From: Thalassolituus maritimus
Lineage (GTDB): Bacteria; Pseudomonadota; Gammaproteobacteria; Pseudomonadales; Oceanobacteraceae
Assembly (NCBI RefSeq): GCF_900156675.1
Contig: NZ_FTOH01000011.1
Span: 1 to 64,000, forward strand
DNA length: 64,000 bases
Direction: 5' to 3'
Shown: piece by piece, positions 52,324 to 61,060 of the stretch
How positions within the stretch are numbered: the first letter of the stretch is position 1
How the letters are laid out: each line of letters starts with the position of its first letter
Position numbers and translations under genes: made by a program
Notes under the pieces: generated by a model
What the model was told of the DNA's origin: nothing
The model's database searches: none
The model's input: the letters and a program-made list of their open reading frames with translations, nothing else

Positions 52324-53511
52324 GTGACAAATATTCGCCAGCATCATTTGCTAGTTATCACTGCCATCGTATGCGTAGCGCTAAACTTGCGTCCTGCGCT
52401 AGCCGCTATCGGGCCACTATTGGACATGATCGAAGCGGCGACGGGGTCGTCTTACACCCAAGTCAGCCTACTGACCACATTACCGGTTCTTGTAATGGGT
52501 ATTTGTGCATTGGGTGGGCGCCAAATCAACGATTGGTTAAGTGAGCGTAGAGGCATCGGTTTAGGGGTCGCACTGATACTCACAGCATGCGCGGCTCGAT
52601 CCGTCTTCGTGGGAACCGGCGGCCTGCTGCTCACGGCTACTATGGCTGGCATAGGTATCGGGTTGGTTCAGACCTTGATCCCAGCGTTCGTCAAGCGTCG
52701 TTTCGCCGCGAATGCAGGGCGCGTCTTCGCTTTATACACGACCGGCATTATGGGTGGGGCGGCTATAGCCGCGGCTTCGTCAGGAGGGTTAGCCGAGCTG
52801 CTGGGATGGTCTTCGGCATTAGTTCTCTGGGCTGCACCGGCATTGATTGCCTTGCCATTATGGCTGCATGCCACGCGAAAGGGGGCGTCCCCTGAGGCTG
52901 CTGTTGCTGACACCATACGGCCCGCAAGCCGCGCCTTCTGGCGCAATTTGCGTGCATGGGAGTTGATGACCTTTTTCGGTATAGGCACAGGAGCCTATAC
53001 GTTGGTGCTGGCATGGTTGCCACCGTTTTATACAAGCCTCGGCTGGCAACCGTCAAAGGCCGGCCTTCTGTTGGGCTGGCTGACACTGACCGAGGTCCTG
53101 GCAGGACTCGCCATCTCGGCCTGGGTTGGTAGGTTTTCTGATCGGCGCATACTTCTGGTTGTTGTTCTTGTCACCCTGATCGTCGGGCTGGCATGTCTGA
53201 TTATTGCGCCGCTCTCTCTGGCGCTGCTTGCCAGTGTGCTATTGGGCGCGGGTATCGGTGCCCTGTTTCCGCTGTCCCTGATCCTGACATTGGATCATAT
53301 CGACGAGCCGACTCAAGCAGGAATGCTGCTCGCCTTCGTCCAGGGGGGCGGGTACATCATCGCCAGCTTCATGCCACTGCTTGCCGGTGTACTGCGCGAT
53401 CAGTTTGCAAACGTTGCTCATGCCTGGATCGCCATGCTCATCGGAGCCATGTTCTTGTTGCTGCTCTGCCTGCGTTTTTCGCCTGCTTCGTATGGAAAGA
53501 TTAACGGATGA
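52324..53511 (+). CDS. MFS transporter, CynX/NimT family
   Basis: A 395-residue major-facilitator protein with 12 predicted membrane segments. The start ALNLRPALAAIGPLLDMIEAATG and the later ALGGRQINDWLSERRG (motif A region) fit the cyanate/2-nitroimidazole-type CynX/NimT group. GTG 52324 has GGAGATAGG just upstream and is preferred over ATG 52297. It overlaps the following EamA gene by 4 bases. Substrate unknown; a MarR repressor is divergent. Confidence 0.85.
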   Translation: MTNIRQHHLLVITAIVCVALNLRPALAAIGPLLDMIEAATGSSYTQVSLLTTLPVLVMGICALGGRQINDWLSERRGIGLGVALILTACAARSVFVGTGGLLLTATMAGIGIGLVQTLIPAFVKRRFAANAGRVFALYTTGIMGGAAIAAASSGGLAELLGWSSALVLWAAPALIALPLWLHATRKGASPEAAVADTIRPASRAFWRNLRAWELMTFFGIGTGAYTLVLAWLPPFYTSLGWQPSKAGLLLGWLTLTEVLAGLAISAWVGRFSDRRILLVVVLVTLIVGLACLIIAPLSLALLASVLLGAGIGALFPLSLILTLDHIDEPTQAGMLLAFVQGGGYIIASFMPLLAGVLRDQFANVAHAWIAMLIGAMFLLLLCLRFSPASYGKING

Positions 53512-54381
53512 AAGCTGATGCACACTGGCATGTAGTGGTGCTTATCGCACTTGCTCCGGTAATCTGGGGATCGACCTATTTGGTGACTTCGCAATGGCTT
53601 CCGCCAGACCGGCCATTCACCGCGGCGCTACTGCGCGTGCTGCCAGCTGGAATACTGTTGCTTTTGCTTAGCTGGCACCGGCCTGGGCCAGCTGATCGCT
53701 GGCGTCTACTCATTCTTGGCGCGTTGAACATCGGTGTTTTCCAGGCGCTGTTATTTGTGGCTGCATATAGACTGCCGGGTGGACTGGCGGCGGTGTTGGG
53801 TGCCATACAACCGTTGTTGATTATGTTGTTGGCGTGGCTAGTAGATCGTCAGCGGCCGTTGCCGATAATGTTGATTGCCTGTGTGCTTGGCGTAGTGGGG
53901 GTGGCAATCCTGTTGCTGTCACCGCAAATGGTCTGGGAGCCGACGGGCATCGCCGCGGCTCTGATCGGTGCAGCCTGTATGGCGACTGGCACCTGGCTGG
54001 GTCGGCGCTGGCAAATGAACATGTCAGTGTTGGCCTTGACGGGCTGGCAATTGCTACTAGGAGGCCTAATGCTCGCTCCGATAGCTTGGCTGGCTGACGC
54101 ACCACTCCCTAAACTGACGGTCTTGCAGGTGGCTGCTTACGCCTATCTATCACTCGCAGGTGTGCTGCTGGCTTATGCTCTGTGGTTCCGTGGCGTGTCA
54201 CGGCTGCCCTCTGTGGCCGTGGCTTCTTTGGGTTTGCTCAGTCCGCTTGCTTGGCTGGATAGTGCTTAAACAGGCCATAACAGGTATGACGTTGGTCGGG
54301 ATGATAGTCGTGTTGGTCTGTGTGCTGGCGGTACAGTGGTTTGCCAATACCTCCCCCGATAAACGGATCGATAGGTCATAG
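53508..54381 (+). pseudogene. EamA/DMT-family transporter, frameshifted near the C terminus
   Basis: The main frame (to 54269) encodes the first nine or so helices of an EamA drug/metabolite transporter: PVIWGSTYLVTSQWLPPDRPFTAALLRVLPAG and LLSPLAWLDSA at its end. The expected last helix is in another frame: LGWIVLKQAITGMTLVGMIVVL, ending at 54381. A small deletion and frameshift near 54,245 therefore truncates it. It could still make a shortened protein of 253 residues. It overlaps the MFS gene by 4 bases. Confidence 0.8.
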
Positions 54382-54395
54382 TGACGGCTCCGGCG

Positions 54396-54560
54396 ATGAA
54401 GCGTCGATATCTGTGTTGTTTCAGGACCGTGGCCGAAGAACTTCACTCCGTCCGCGCTGCCGAATGTTTGCATATCGAGCCATAGCCTCTGTCACGCACT
54501 CTTAAAGGAGCTGGAGGAAAATCTAGGCGAAGTTGTTTGTGTGCCAGCGCAGCACGTAAC
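54396..54560 (+). pseudogene. LysR-type regulator remnant (N terminus)
   Basis: The frame from ATG 54396 reads MKRRYLCCFRTVAEELHS, VRAAECLHIEP, then a TAG stop, then PLSRTLK. After a one-base insertion it continues KELEENLGE in another frame. Together these match the LysR N-terminal HTH (LRYLRCFVAVAEELHF ... PLSRTIKELEEDLG). No effector-binding domain follows. A similar stub lies at 56,936. Confidence 0.7.
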
Positions 54561-54682
54561 TGATGCGTGCGGGTATCTGAGACCGGTCTCCAGCAGGAAA
54601 TGAAACTATGAAACTGATCATCCATTGTGACAATGGGTGCAGTGTTGACTGGCTGGGGCCCATCGTAAACATCGGGATAGTT

Positions 54683-55570
54683 TCAGTGCTTGAACAGTGT
54701 ATCGACCATGAAGTCGATAAAGACACGCAGCTTCGGTGCCAGATGTTTGCTCGACGGCCAGAGTAGCCGGAATGAGCCCTGGTGTTCGACATGCCCATCC
54801 AGCACCGAAACCAACTCTCCCCGCTCAATGGCCTTCCGCACCATAAAGTCTGGCAGGCACGCAATGCCAAGACCCGCCAAGGCCACGTCCATCAAGGCGG
54901 CAGACGTGTTGCACGTCATGCTGGCCGGCACCTCCCATTCCGGCGCTCCCTCGGCGCGCTTCAACGGCCACGGCTCTAGCTTTCCCGTGGAGGGAAACTT
55001 GTGCTGCACGCAGGCGTGATCGGCGAGATCTTCAGGAACCTTGGGCGTTCCGTTGTCTGCCAGGTAGCCGGGGGAGACGACCAGTTGTAGCCGATAGCTG
55101 CCGACCTGACGGGCCATCAAACGCGAGTCGGTGGGTTCTCCGGTGCGCATCACCACATCGAAGCCCTCCTCGATCACGTTCACCAAGCGATCCGAGAAAT
55201 CCACGTCCAGTTCGATGTCCGGATAACGTCGCATAAAGGCGGTCAGCGCGGGCATGACCAGCATGCCGACCAGAGGCAGGCTGATACGCAGACGACCACG
55301 TGGCGCGTGCTGGGTTTCGGACAGTTCCAGCTCAGCCGCTTCAATTTCACACAGGATGCGTCGACAGCGCTCCAGAAACAGTGCGCCTTCGTTGGTAAGG
55401 GTAATACTGCGCGTGCTGCGATGGAGTAGGCGCACCCCCAGTCGCTCCTCCAACCGGGACACGCTCTTGCCCACTGCCGACGAGGACACGCCGAGGAGAC
55501 GCCCAGCCTGGGAGAAGCTACGGGTTTCCGCCGCTTGCACGAAGAACGCGATGCTGTTGAGTGATTCCAT
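54683..55570 (-). CDS. LysR-family transcriptional regulator
   Basis: A full-length LysR regulator of about 295 residues: MESLNSIAFFVQAAETRSFSQAGRLLGVSSSAVGKSVSRLEERLGVRLLHRSTR is the winged HTH, and the rest is a periplasmic-binding-protein-like effector domain (SLPLVGMLVMPALTAFM onward). ATG 55570 fits family starts; 55582 adds four residues. It is divergent from an MFS efflux gene, which it probably controls. It resembles the group that includes DmlR/PtxR-type regulators. Confidence 0.9.
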   Translation of the reverse strand: MESLNSIAFFVQAAETRSFSQAGRLLGVSSSAVGKSVSRLEERLGVRLLHRSTRSITLTNEGALFLERCRRILCEIEAAELELSETQHAPRGRLRISLPLVGMLVMPALTAFMRRYPDIELDVDFSDRLVNVIEEGFDVVMRTGEPTDSRLMARQVGSYRLQLVVSPGYLADNGTPKVPEDLADHACVQHKFPSTGKLEPWPLKRAEGAPEWEVPASMTCNTSAALMDVALAGLGIACLPDFMVRKAIERGELVSVLDGHVEHQGSFRLLWPSSKHLAPKLRVFIDFMVDTLFKH

Positions 55571-55723
55571 CGTCGAACCCATTTAAGATTATTTGTCCGT
55601 TATGTTTAGAATAATAGCATTATTGTCCTGTATTGGAAGCGTCTTTAACATGGCGGACTAAATTCAATTCGTGCCGATTCCGCGCCATTTGTGAACGTGA
55701 TTGGTACTCGAAAGGGCAAAATT

Positions 55724-56929
55724 ATGACAAGTTCGACAACAACGGCGCTTGGCGGTGGCACAGATCAACGTGTAGCACGCCTTCCTATCGCATCGCTACT
55801 AGCACTAGCGCTAGCGGGTTTCGTCACCATCCTCACTGAAGCCTTACCGGCGGGTTTGCTGCCGCAAATCAGCGCTGGCCTGGGAATTGCTGAGGCGTTG
55901 GCCGGGCAGTTTGTCACCCTCTATGCCATCGGCTCACTGATGGCCGCGATTCCTTTAACGGCCGCCACGCAGGGTTTTCGCCGCCGACCGCTGTTGCTGG
56001 CAGCTCTTGCCGGCTTTGTCATCGCCAACACTGTCACGACATTTTCCAGCAGCTATGCCCTAACCTTGGTCGCTCGCTTCCTGGCGGGTGTGTCGGCCGG
56101 ACTACTTTGGGCACTGCTGGCAGGCTATGCCGCACGTATGGTGCCCGAACACCAAAAAGGCCGGGCCATCGCGATTGCTATGGTGGGGACACCGTTGGCG
56201 CTGTCGCTCGGCGTTCCGGCGGGTACATTTCTTGGCAATCTGGTGGGCTGGCGGATGTGCTTTGGCATCATGAGCCTACTGGCGCTAGTGCTCATGATCT
56301 GGGTGCGAATCAAGGTGCCAGACTTCGCAGGGCAGGCGACGGATAAGCGGCTGTCGCTGGGGCATGTGTTCACCATGCCAGGGGTGCGCCCGGTGTTGCT
56401 TGTGGTGCTGGCCTTTGTCTTGTCGCACAACATCCTTTATACCTACATCGCGCCATTCTTGGCGACGGCTGGCATGGCCGAACGGACGCACTTAGTGCTG
56501 CTGGTATTCGGCGTCACGTCTCTGCTGGGAATCTGGGTCATCGGTGTTCTGATTGATCGCCATCTGCGTGTACTGACGCTTGCCAGCGTGACCTTGTTCG
56601 GGATATCTGCGTTGGCGCTCGGCATGAAGGGCGATGTGCCGTCCGTGGTGTATGCAGCGATTGCGGCTTGGGGTCTGGCCTTCGGCGGTGCGGCGACGTT
56701 GCTCCAGACCGCCATCTCCAAGACGGCAGGGGATGAGGCCGATGTCGCGCAGTCGATGCTGGTCACTGCCTGGAATATGGCAATTGCTGGCGGTGGCATC
56801 ATCGGCGGAGTCCTGCTGGATCGGATCGGTGTCGGTGCGTTCTCTCCGGCGCTGTTGGTGTTGCTGATCGCAACCCTGATTATTGTATGGGATGCCAAGC
56901 ACCACGGTTTTCCAGTTGTACGGAAATAA
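55724..56929 (+). CDS. MFS efflux transporter (AraJ/YdhP-like)
   Basis: A 401-residue, 12-helix MFS protein. LALALAGFVTILTEALPAGLLPQISAGLGIAEALAGQFVTLYAIGSL and RFLAGVSAGLLWALLAGYAARMVP match the DHA1 sugar/drug efflux group (AraJ, YdhP). ATG 55724 follows AAAGGG. It is divergent from the LysR gene. Six bases after its stop a LysR stub begins, fused to a panB fragment. Confidence 0.88.
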   Translation: MTSSTTTALGGGTDQRVARLPIASLLALALAGFVTILTEALPAGLLPQISAGLGIAEALAGQFVTLYAIGSLMAAIPLTAATQGFRRRPLLLAALAGFVIANTVTTFSSSYALTLVARFLAGVSAGLLWALLAGYAARMVPEHQKGRAIAIAMVGTPLALSLGVPAGTFLGNLVGWRMCFGIMSLLALVLMIWVRIKVPDFAGQATDKRLSLGHVFTMPGVRPVLLVVLAFVLSHNILYTYIAPFLATAGMAERTHLVLLVFGVTSLLGIWVIGVLIDRHLRVLTLASVTLFGISALALGMKGDVPSVVYAAIAAWGLAFGGAATLLQTAISKTAGDEADVAQSMLVTAWNMAIAGGGIIGGVLLDRIGVGAFSPALLVLLIATLIIVWDAKHHGFPVVRK

Positions 56930-56935
56930 GGCACG

Positions 56936-57022
56936 ATGGGACTTCGCCATTTGCGTTGTTTCTTGGCTGTCGCCGAAGGTCCTCACTTCGCCCGCATAGA
57001 AGAGCGCCCGATACCCATATAA
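56936..57022 (+). pseudogene. Second LysR N-terminal stub
   Basis: MGLRHLRCFLAVAEGPHFAR followed by IEERPIPI and a stop resembles the first 25 residues of a LysR regulator, related to the stub at 54,396. It breaks off where a panB-like fragment begins (ATACCCATATAATTGGCGAT), so two unrelated gene pieces were joined by deletion or recombination. Confidence 0.6.
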
Positions 57023-57570
57023 TTGGCGATCTGCCCTTCGAGTCGGACCGGACTCCTGAGCAGACATTGGCTAACGCGAGACGACTTCTGGGCACGGATG
57101 CGGATGGCATCGAGCTGGAAGGGACCAAGACCGATGTTATTGCGCATCTGGTGAAGAAAGGTCTTGCTGTGGTGGGCATTCCGGCCTGTTGCCACAAACC
57201 CCCAATAGCTTTGCCAAGGTTGGGCACAATGCTGGGGAGGTGCTTCGGATTCAAAAGCAAGCAGCTGCGATTCAGGAAGCCGACGCCTTTATGTTGGTGA
57301 TCGAACATGTTCCCCACGACTTGGCTAACAGTATTACCCCGACATTGACCATCCCGACCATCGGCATTGGCGTCGGACCTGATTGTGACGGCCAGGTGCT
57401 GGTTATAAACGATGCCTTGGGTCTTGGAGGTTACTGGCCGCCATTCGCAAAACAATACGCTCATATTGGGCGGGAAATCCAGAAGGTGGCCCAGCGGTTT
57501 TCACGGGAGGTGGAATCCAGGGGATTCCCCAACAATATTATCCAATTCGCTGGATCAAAAAATAATTGCA
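57013..57570 (+). pseudogene. Truncated, frameshifted panB copy
   Basis: It matches the intact panB-like gene at 46,989 from HIIGDLPFESDRTPEQTLANARRLL onward, missing about the first 75 residues. A frameshift near 57,190 moves the match to another frame (PNSFAKVGHNAGEVLRIQKQ to NNIIQFAGSK). Nucleotide similarity to the first copy is high. Orientation is the same, 10 kb apart. Confidence 0.85.
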
Positions 57571-57697
57571 GAGTCGGATCAGCAGAACTGCTTCGGAACT
57601 GAAGCAGGCCCTAGCACACCAAGGAAATTTCCAATGGGAGTTGAAATGACCTTGTTGTACTAGGGTCATAGCCCCTTACGACATCGGAATGCGCTGA

Positions 57698-58573
57698 CTA
57701 GATATTACTCAACAGTATTTCCAATGCCTTAATTTCATCTTCATTGGCTTCTAGCAATGGTTTTCTTGGTGAGCCGGCATCAATTCCGTTTAGGGCTAAC
57801 CCGGCTTTAACCATTTTAGGAAGGCCGCCAGAAACAATAAATCTCAACAGGGGTAGTTGCCGATAGAAAAGATTTCTGGCAACTGACAGCTCTTTGTTGA
57901 TGACGCTCTCATACAGTTGTTTGGGGAGTGCGCCAATAAGATTGGGAGCCGCCGTGCACCAGCCGCTGGCACCTGCGCACAAAGCCTCTAGAGCTAGTGG
58001 GTTGCAGCCATTAAAGAATGGTAGCTGGCCACTGGTTAGTTCGAAGATCTTATGCATGCGTTGGATATCACCGGAGCTTTCCTTAACCATGGTCACATTA
58101 GGAATTTCCTTAAACATCGTGACTATAAGTTCTGGCGCCATATCGACACCGCTGGTCGCAGGATTGTTGTAGATCATGATGGGTAATGTTGTGCTCTCCG
58201 CGATGGTTCGATAGTAAGATTGGATTTCTTGATCGCTGAGCTTCCAGTAGGAGACGGGTATAACCATTATTACATCAGCGTCAATGCTCTCAGCGAACAT
58301 AGCTTTTTCAGTCGCGAGTTGAGTTGTTAATTCAGAAATACCGACAACGACAGGGACTCGTTTGGCCACTTTTTCTACCGAAAATTTAGCAACTTGCCGC
58401 CATTCGTCTTGGCTGAGATAAGCACTTTCGCCTGTGCTGCCGAGTGGCGCGATGGCATCGCTGCCATTATCGATCAATAATTCTATCGTTTTACCGAGGG
58501 TATGAAAGTCTATGTCTCTGCCATCGTTGGTGAAGGGAGTAATTGGGTAGGCGATTATGCCGGATAGGGTCAT
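57698..58573 (-). CDS. Dihydrodipicolinate synthase-family aldolase/lyase
   Basis: A 291-residue DapA-family (class I aldolase) TIM barrel. PLGSTGESAYLSQDEW is the substrate-loop, YNNPATSG holds the conserved tyrosine and VKESSGD the Schiff-base lysine. AAGGAG lies before its ATG and it follows the class II aldolase gene by 10 bases. DapA relatives act on many 2-keto acids; without diaminopimelate genes nearby a catabolic role is likelier. Likely controlled by the divergent MocR gene. Confidence 0.85.
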   Translation of the reverse strand: MTLSGIIAYPITPFTNDGRDIDFHTLGKTIELLIDNGSDAIAPLGSTGESAYLSQDEWRQVAKFSVEKVAKRVPVVVGISELTTQLATEKAMFAESIDADVIMVIPVSYWKLSDQEIQSYYRTIAESTTLPIMIYNNPATSGVDMAPELIVTMFKEIPNVTMVKESSGDIQRMHKIFELTSGQLPFFNGCNPLALEALCAGASGWCTAAPNLIGALPKQLYESVINKELSVARNLFYRQLPLLRFIVSGGLPKMVKAGLALNGIDAGSPRKPLLEANEDEIKALEILLSNI

Positions 58574-58583
58574 GACGTGCTCC

Positions 58584-59360
58584 TTAAATACAGTCGGGGT
58601 GGGTTTTCAGTGATTTTCTGGCGTAGTAAGAAAAATTTACTTTGTTGCGCTTTTCTGTTGAGACCCAGTCGTGAGCCTCTTTTGCAAGATGTTCTGGCAG
58701 TGGCTGAATTTGTCCGGCCGACATCGCCAACAACTGCAGGCGCGCCGCTCGCTCTATTAAAATGGCTAGATTGCATGCCTCTTCGATGCTCTTACCTGCT
58801 ACCAGTTGTCCATGATGCGCAAGTAGTACGGCCCGCTTTGACCCGAGTGCTTCAGAAATAATGACGCCTTCCTCATTACCTACGGGAACGCCCGGCCATT
58901 CAGCGAGAAACGCGCAGTCTTGATAAAGGCTGCAGGTATCCATTTGTGCAACTGTTAGTGGCACTCCTAACATCGCTAGAGCGGCAACATGGGTAGGGTG
59001 GGTGTGAATAATGCAATTCACTTGAGGGTGCTTTTTGTAAATCCATGTATGAAATCGGTTGGCCGGATTTGCCATGCCAGCTGCATCAATGGGCTTAAGA
59101 TCTTCATTGACTTCGATCAGGTTGTCGGCGCTGATTTCATCGAAACCCAAGCCGAAACGTTGGGTAAGGAAAGTATTACGTTTTTCTGTTCTACAGGTGA
59201 TCTGTCCGGCGAGACCAGCATCGTGTCCATGGTCGAATAATATTCGGCATGTCAGCGCGACCTTTTGTTTGTCATCGAGTGACAAGTCCGGAATAAACCG
59301 TTCCATATTCACTTCAGCATCTTGCATCAGCTGGTCTTTTTTGTGTGAGGCTGTCTTCAT
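58584..59360 (-). CDS. Class II aldolase/adducin-family protein
   Basis: A 258-residue protein with the class II aldolase/adducin zinc site: IIHTHPTHVAALA gives the HxH pair and AHHGQLVAG the third histidine. GLAGQITCR matches the phosphate/carboxylate-binding loop. ATG 59360 has AAAGGAG upstream; a longer in-frame reading would run into the divergent MocR gene. First gene of an operon with the DapA-family gene. Substrate unknown. Confidence 0.88.
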   Translation of the reverse strand: MKTASHKKDQLMQDAEVNMERFIPDLSLDDKQKVALTCRILFDHGHDAGLAGQITCRTEKRNTFLTQRFGLGFDEISADNLIEVNEDLKPIDAAGMANPANRFHTWIYKKHPQVNCIIHTHPTHVAALAMLGVPLTVAQMDTCSLYQDCAFLAEWPGVPVGNEEGVIISEALGSKRAVLLAHHGQLVAGKSIEEACNLAILIERAARLQLLAMSAGQIQPLPEHLAKEAHDWVSTEKRNKVNFSYYARKSLKTHPDCI

Positions 59361-59418
59361 TGAGCGTTCTCCTTTTACAGTTGCCTTTACAAAACGTTGG
59401 CTGCAGAATACCGCCAGT

Positions 59419-59463
59419 CTGGACCCTAAGTAATGTCCAGATTTTATAATTATGATGGTCCAG
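59419..59463. promoter_or_regulatory. CTGGACC/GGTCCAG operator and -10 for the third MocR gene
   Basis: CTGGACC (59419-59425), GTCCAG (59435-59440) and GGTCCAG (59457-59463) surround a TATAAT at 59445-59450. They lie between the aldolase operon and the divergent MocR gene. Their form differs from the CTGTACC motif next to the other two MocR genes. The -10 sits downstream of the longer possible MocR start, favouring ATG 59481. Confidence 0.55.
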
Positions 59464-59480
59464 TTGGTTGGGTGGGGAAA

Positions 59481-60947
59481 ATGCTTAGGCCTTGGCAAAC
59501 GCGATTGTGGTTGGAAGATGGTGTCGGTACGTCTCTGCACGACAAGCTCATCAATAAATTCACAGACGACATACAAAATGGCCGGCTGCAACCGGGTATG
59601 CTGATGCCCGGTTCGCGTACGCTTGCCTCGGACCTTGGTATAAACAGAAAAACTGTACAGCTCGTTTATGAGGAGCTGGAGGCGCAGGGTTGGTTGGTGT
59701 CAGTGCAGAGGCGTGGAACCTTTGTTGCCGACGTGCTCCCTGAGCAGAAAATATCTGCCAAGAATCTTCAGCTTTTGGACTTTGCGAAGAAAACGCGTGC
59801 GCCCGGTCGATTGATTTCCAGTCTGTATAAAGATGCCTTATTCGAGGGTAATGAGGTTGCCACTGTTAATGATGGAATACCCGATGTCCGGCTCATTCCG
59901 TATGAGCTATTAGGTAGGGCTTATCGTCGAGCGTTGATTAGTTCCATTCGACAACAGAGTTTGGGTTACGGTGATCCTAGGGGAACTCCCGAACTTCGTG
60001 CTGCGGTTCGCGAGATGCTGAGAATCGAACGTTTTATGGCTGTCCCGGAAGCGCAAATTTGTACGGTGCGCGGCAGTCAAATGGGGATATTTCTGGCGGC
60101 GCGTGTCCTAAACCCTAAGCAAGGAGTGGTTGTGCTGGAGGAACTGAGTTACCCACCAGCACAGGCAGCGTTTGAATCCTGTGGCTTTCAAGTTGTGCGC
60201 TGCAAACTTGACCATCAAGGATTGGATACGAAGGACTTAAAGCGTATTCTTAAACGCCATAGCGCGTCAGCGCTTTATACGACCCCCCATCACCAGTACC
60301 CAACAACGGTATGCATGTCTATGGAACGCAGGCTCGCGCTTCTGGAGTTATCTGCTGAACATCAATTTGCTGTCATTGAGGATGATTACGATCATGAATT
60401 TCATTATGAAAGCAGACCGATTCCGCCATTGGCTAGCTTGCCGAATTCGGGCAATGTTATCCACATAGGTTCTCTGTCCAAAGTTTTCGCACCAGGGCTG
60501 AGACTTGGTTATATGGTTGCAGACAACTATTTTATTGATCGCGCTGCGCAGGAAATTCTCTTGATTGACCGCCAGGGCAATTCAGTCACGGAAATTGCCC
60601 TGGCGGAGTTGATGCAGTCAGGAGGGGTTAAGAAACATATCCGAAAAACCCGCCAGTTATATCGAGCCCGAAGGGACTTTTCCGTGCAAGAGTTTCGACG
60701 CGTATTTGGTGACCAGGTTGAATTTGAGATACCTGCCGGAGGCTTGGCTTTATGGATTGGCTTGGCTAAGGGTTTGTATGAGCGAAGTATTCAGGGGCTG
60801 AATAAAAAAGATTTTTACACGGATACTCACTTTGGAAGTCATTCTGGGAAAACCTCTTACATTCGCTTTGGTTTTGGTGCGTTGACAGAAGCTGAGATTA
60901 CGGCTGCAATCAACCAATTCGCATCGCTGTTGGGTGTTAGAAAATAA
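59481..60947 (+). CDS. MocR-type regulator (GntR HTH plus aminotransferase domain)
   Basis: A 488-residue protein. Its N-terminal GntR HTH includes GRLQPGMLMPGSRTLASDLGINRKTVQLVYEELEAQGWL, and its aminotransferase-like domain has SLSKVFAPGLRLGYMV with the PLP lysine and VIEDDYDHEF. ATG 59481 (GGTGGGG upstream) is preferred over ATG 59433 because a promoter-like TATAAT lies between them. It is the PdxR/GabR-like type and probably controls the divergent aldolase/DapA operon. Confidence 0.88.
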   Translation: MLRPWQTRLWLEDGVGTSLHDKLINKFTDDIQNGRLQPGMLMPGSRTLASDLGINRKTVQLVYEELEAQGWLVSVQRRGTFVADVLPEQKISAKNLQLLDFAKKTRAPGRLISSLYKDALFEGNEVATVNDGIPDVRLIPYELLGRAYRRALISSIRQQSLGYGDPRGTPELRAAVREMLRIERFMAVPEAQICTVRGSQMGIFLAARVLNPKQGVVVLEELSYPPAQAAFESCGFQVVRCKLDHQGLDTKDLKRILKRHSASALYTTPHHQYPTTVCMSMERRLALLELSAEHQFAVIEDDYDHEFHYESRPIPPLASLPNSGNVIHIGSLSKVFAPGLRLGYMVADNYFIDRAAQEILLIDRQGNSVTEIALAELMQSGGVKKHIRKTRQLYRARRDFSVQEFRRVFGDQVEFEIPAGGLALWIGLAKGLYERSIQGLNKKDFYTDTHFGSHSGKTSYIRFGFGALTEAEITAAINQFASLLGVRK

Positions 60948-61060
60948 AGGAGGCGAGTATTTGGTCGCTTACTACGAAGCGTAGATTATTGTGGGCGAAC
61001 AGAACTGTATTGCCGTTGTGATAATTTCCTTTGATTTTTGGAGTGATCGGCGTTTGGAAT

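Noticed and set aside
59361-59591. N-terminal extension of the class II aldolase
   Set aside because: It runs through the divergent MocR gene's promoter and start; ATG 59360 has a strong AAAGGAG site.
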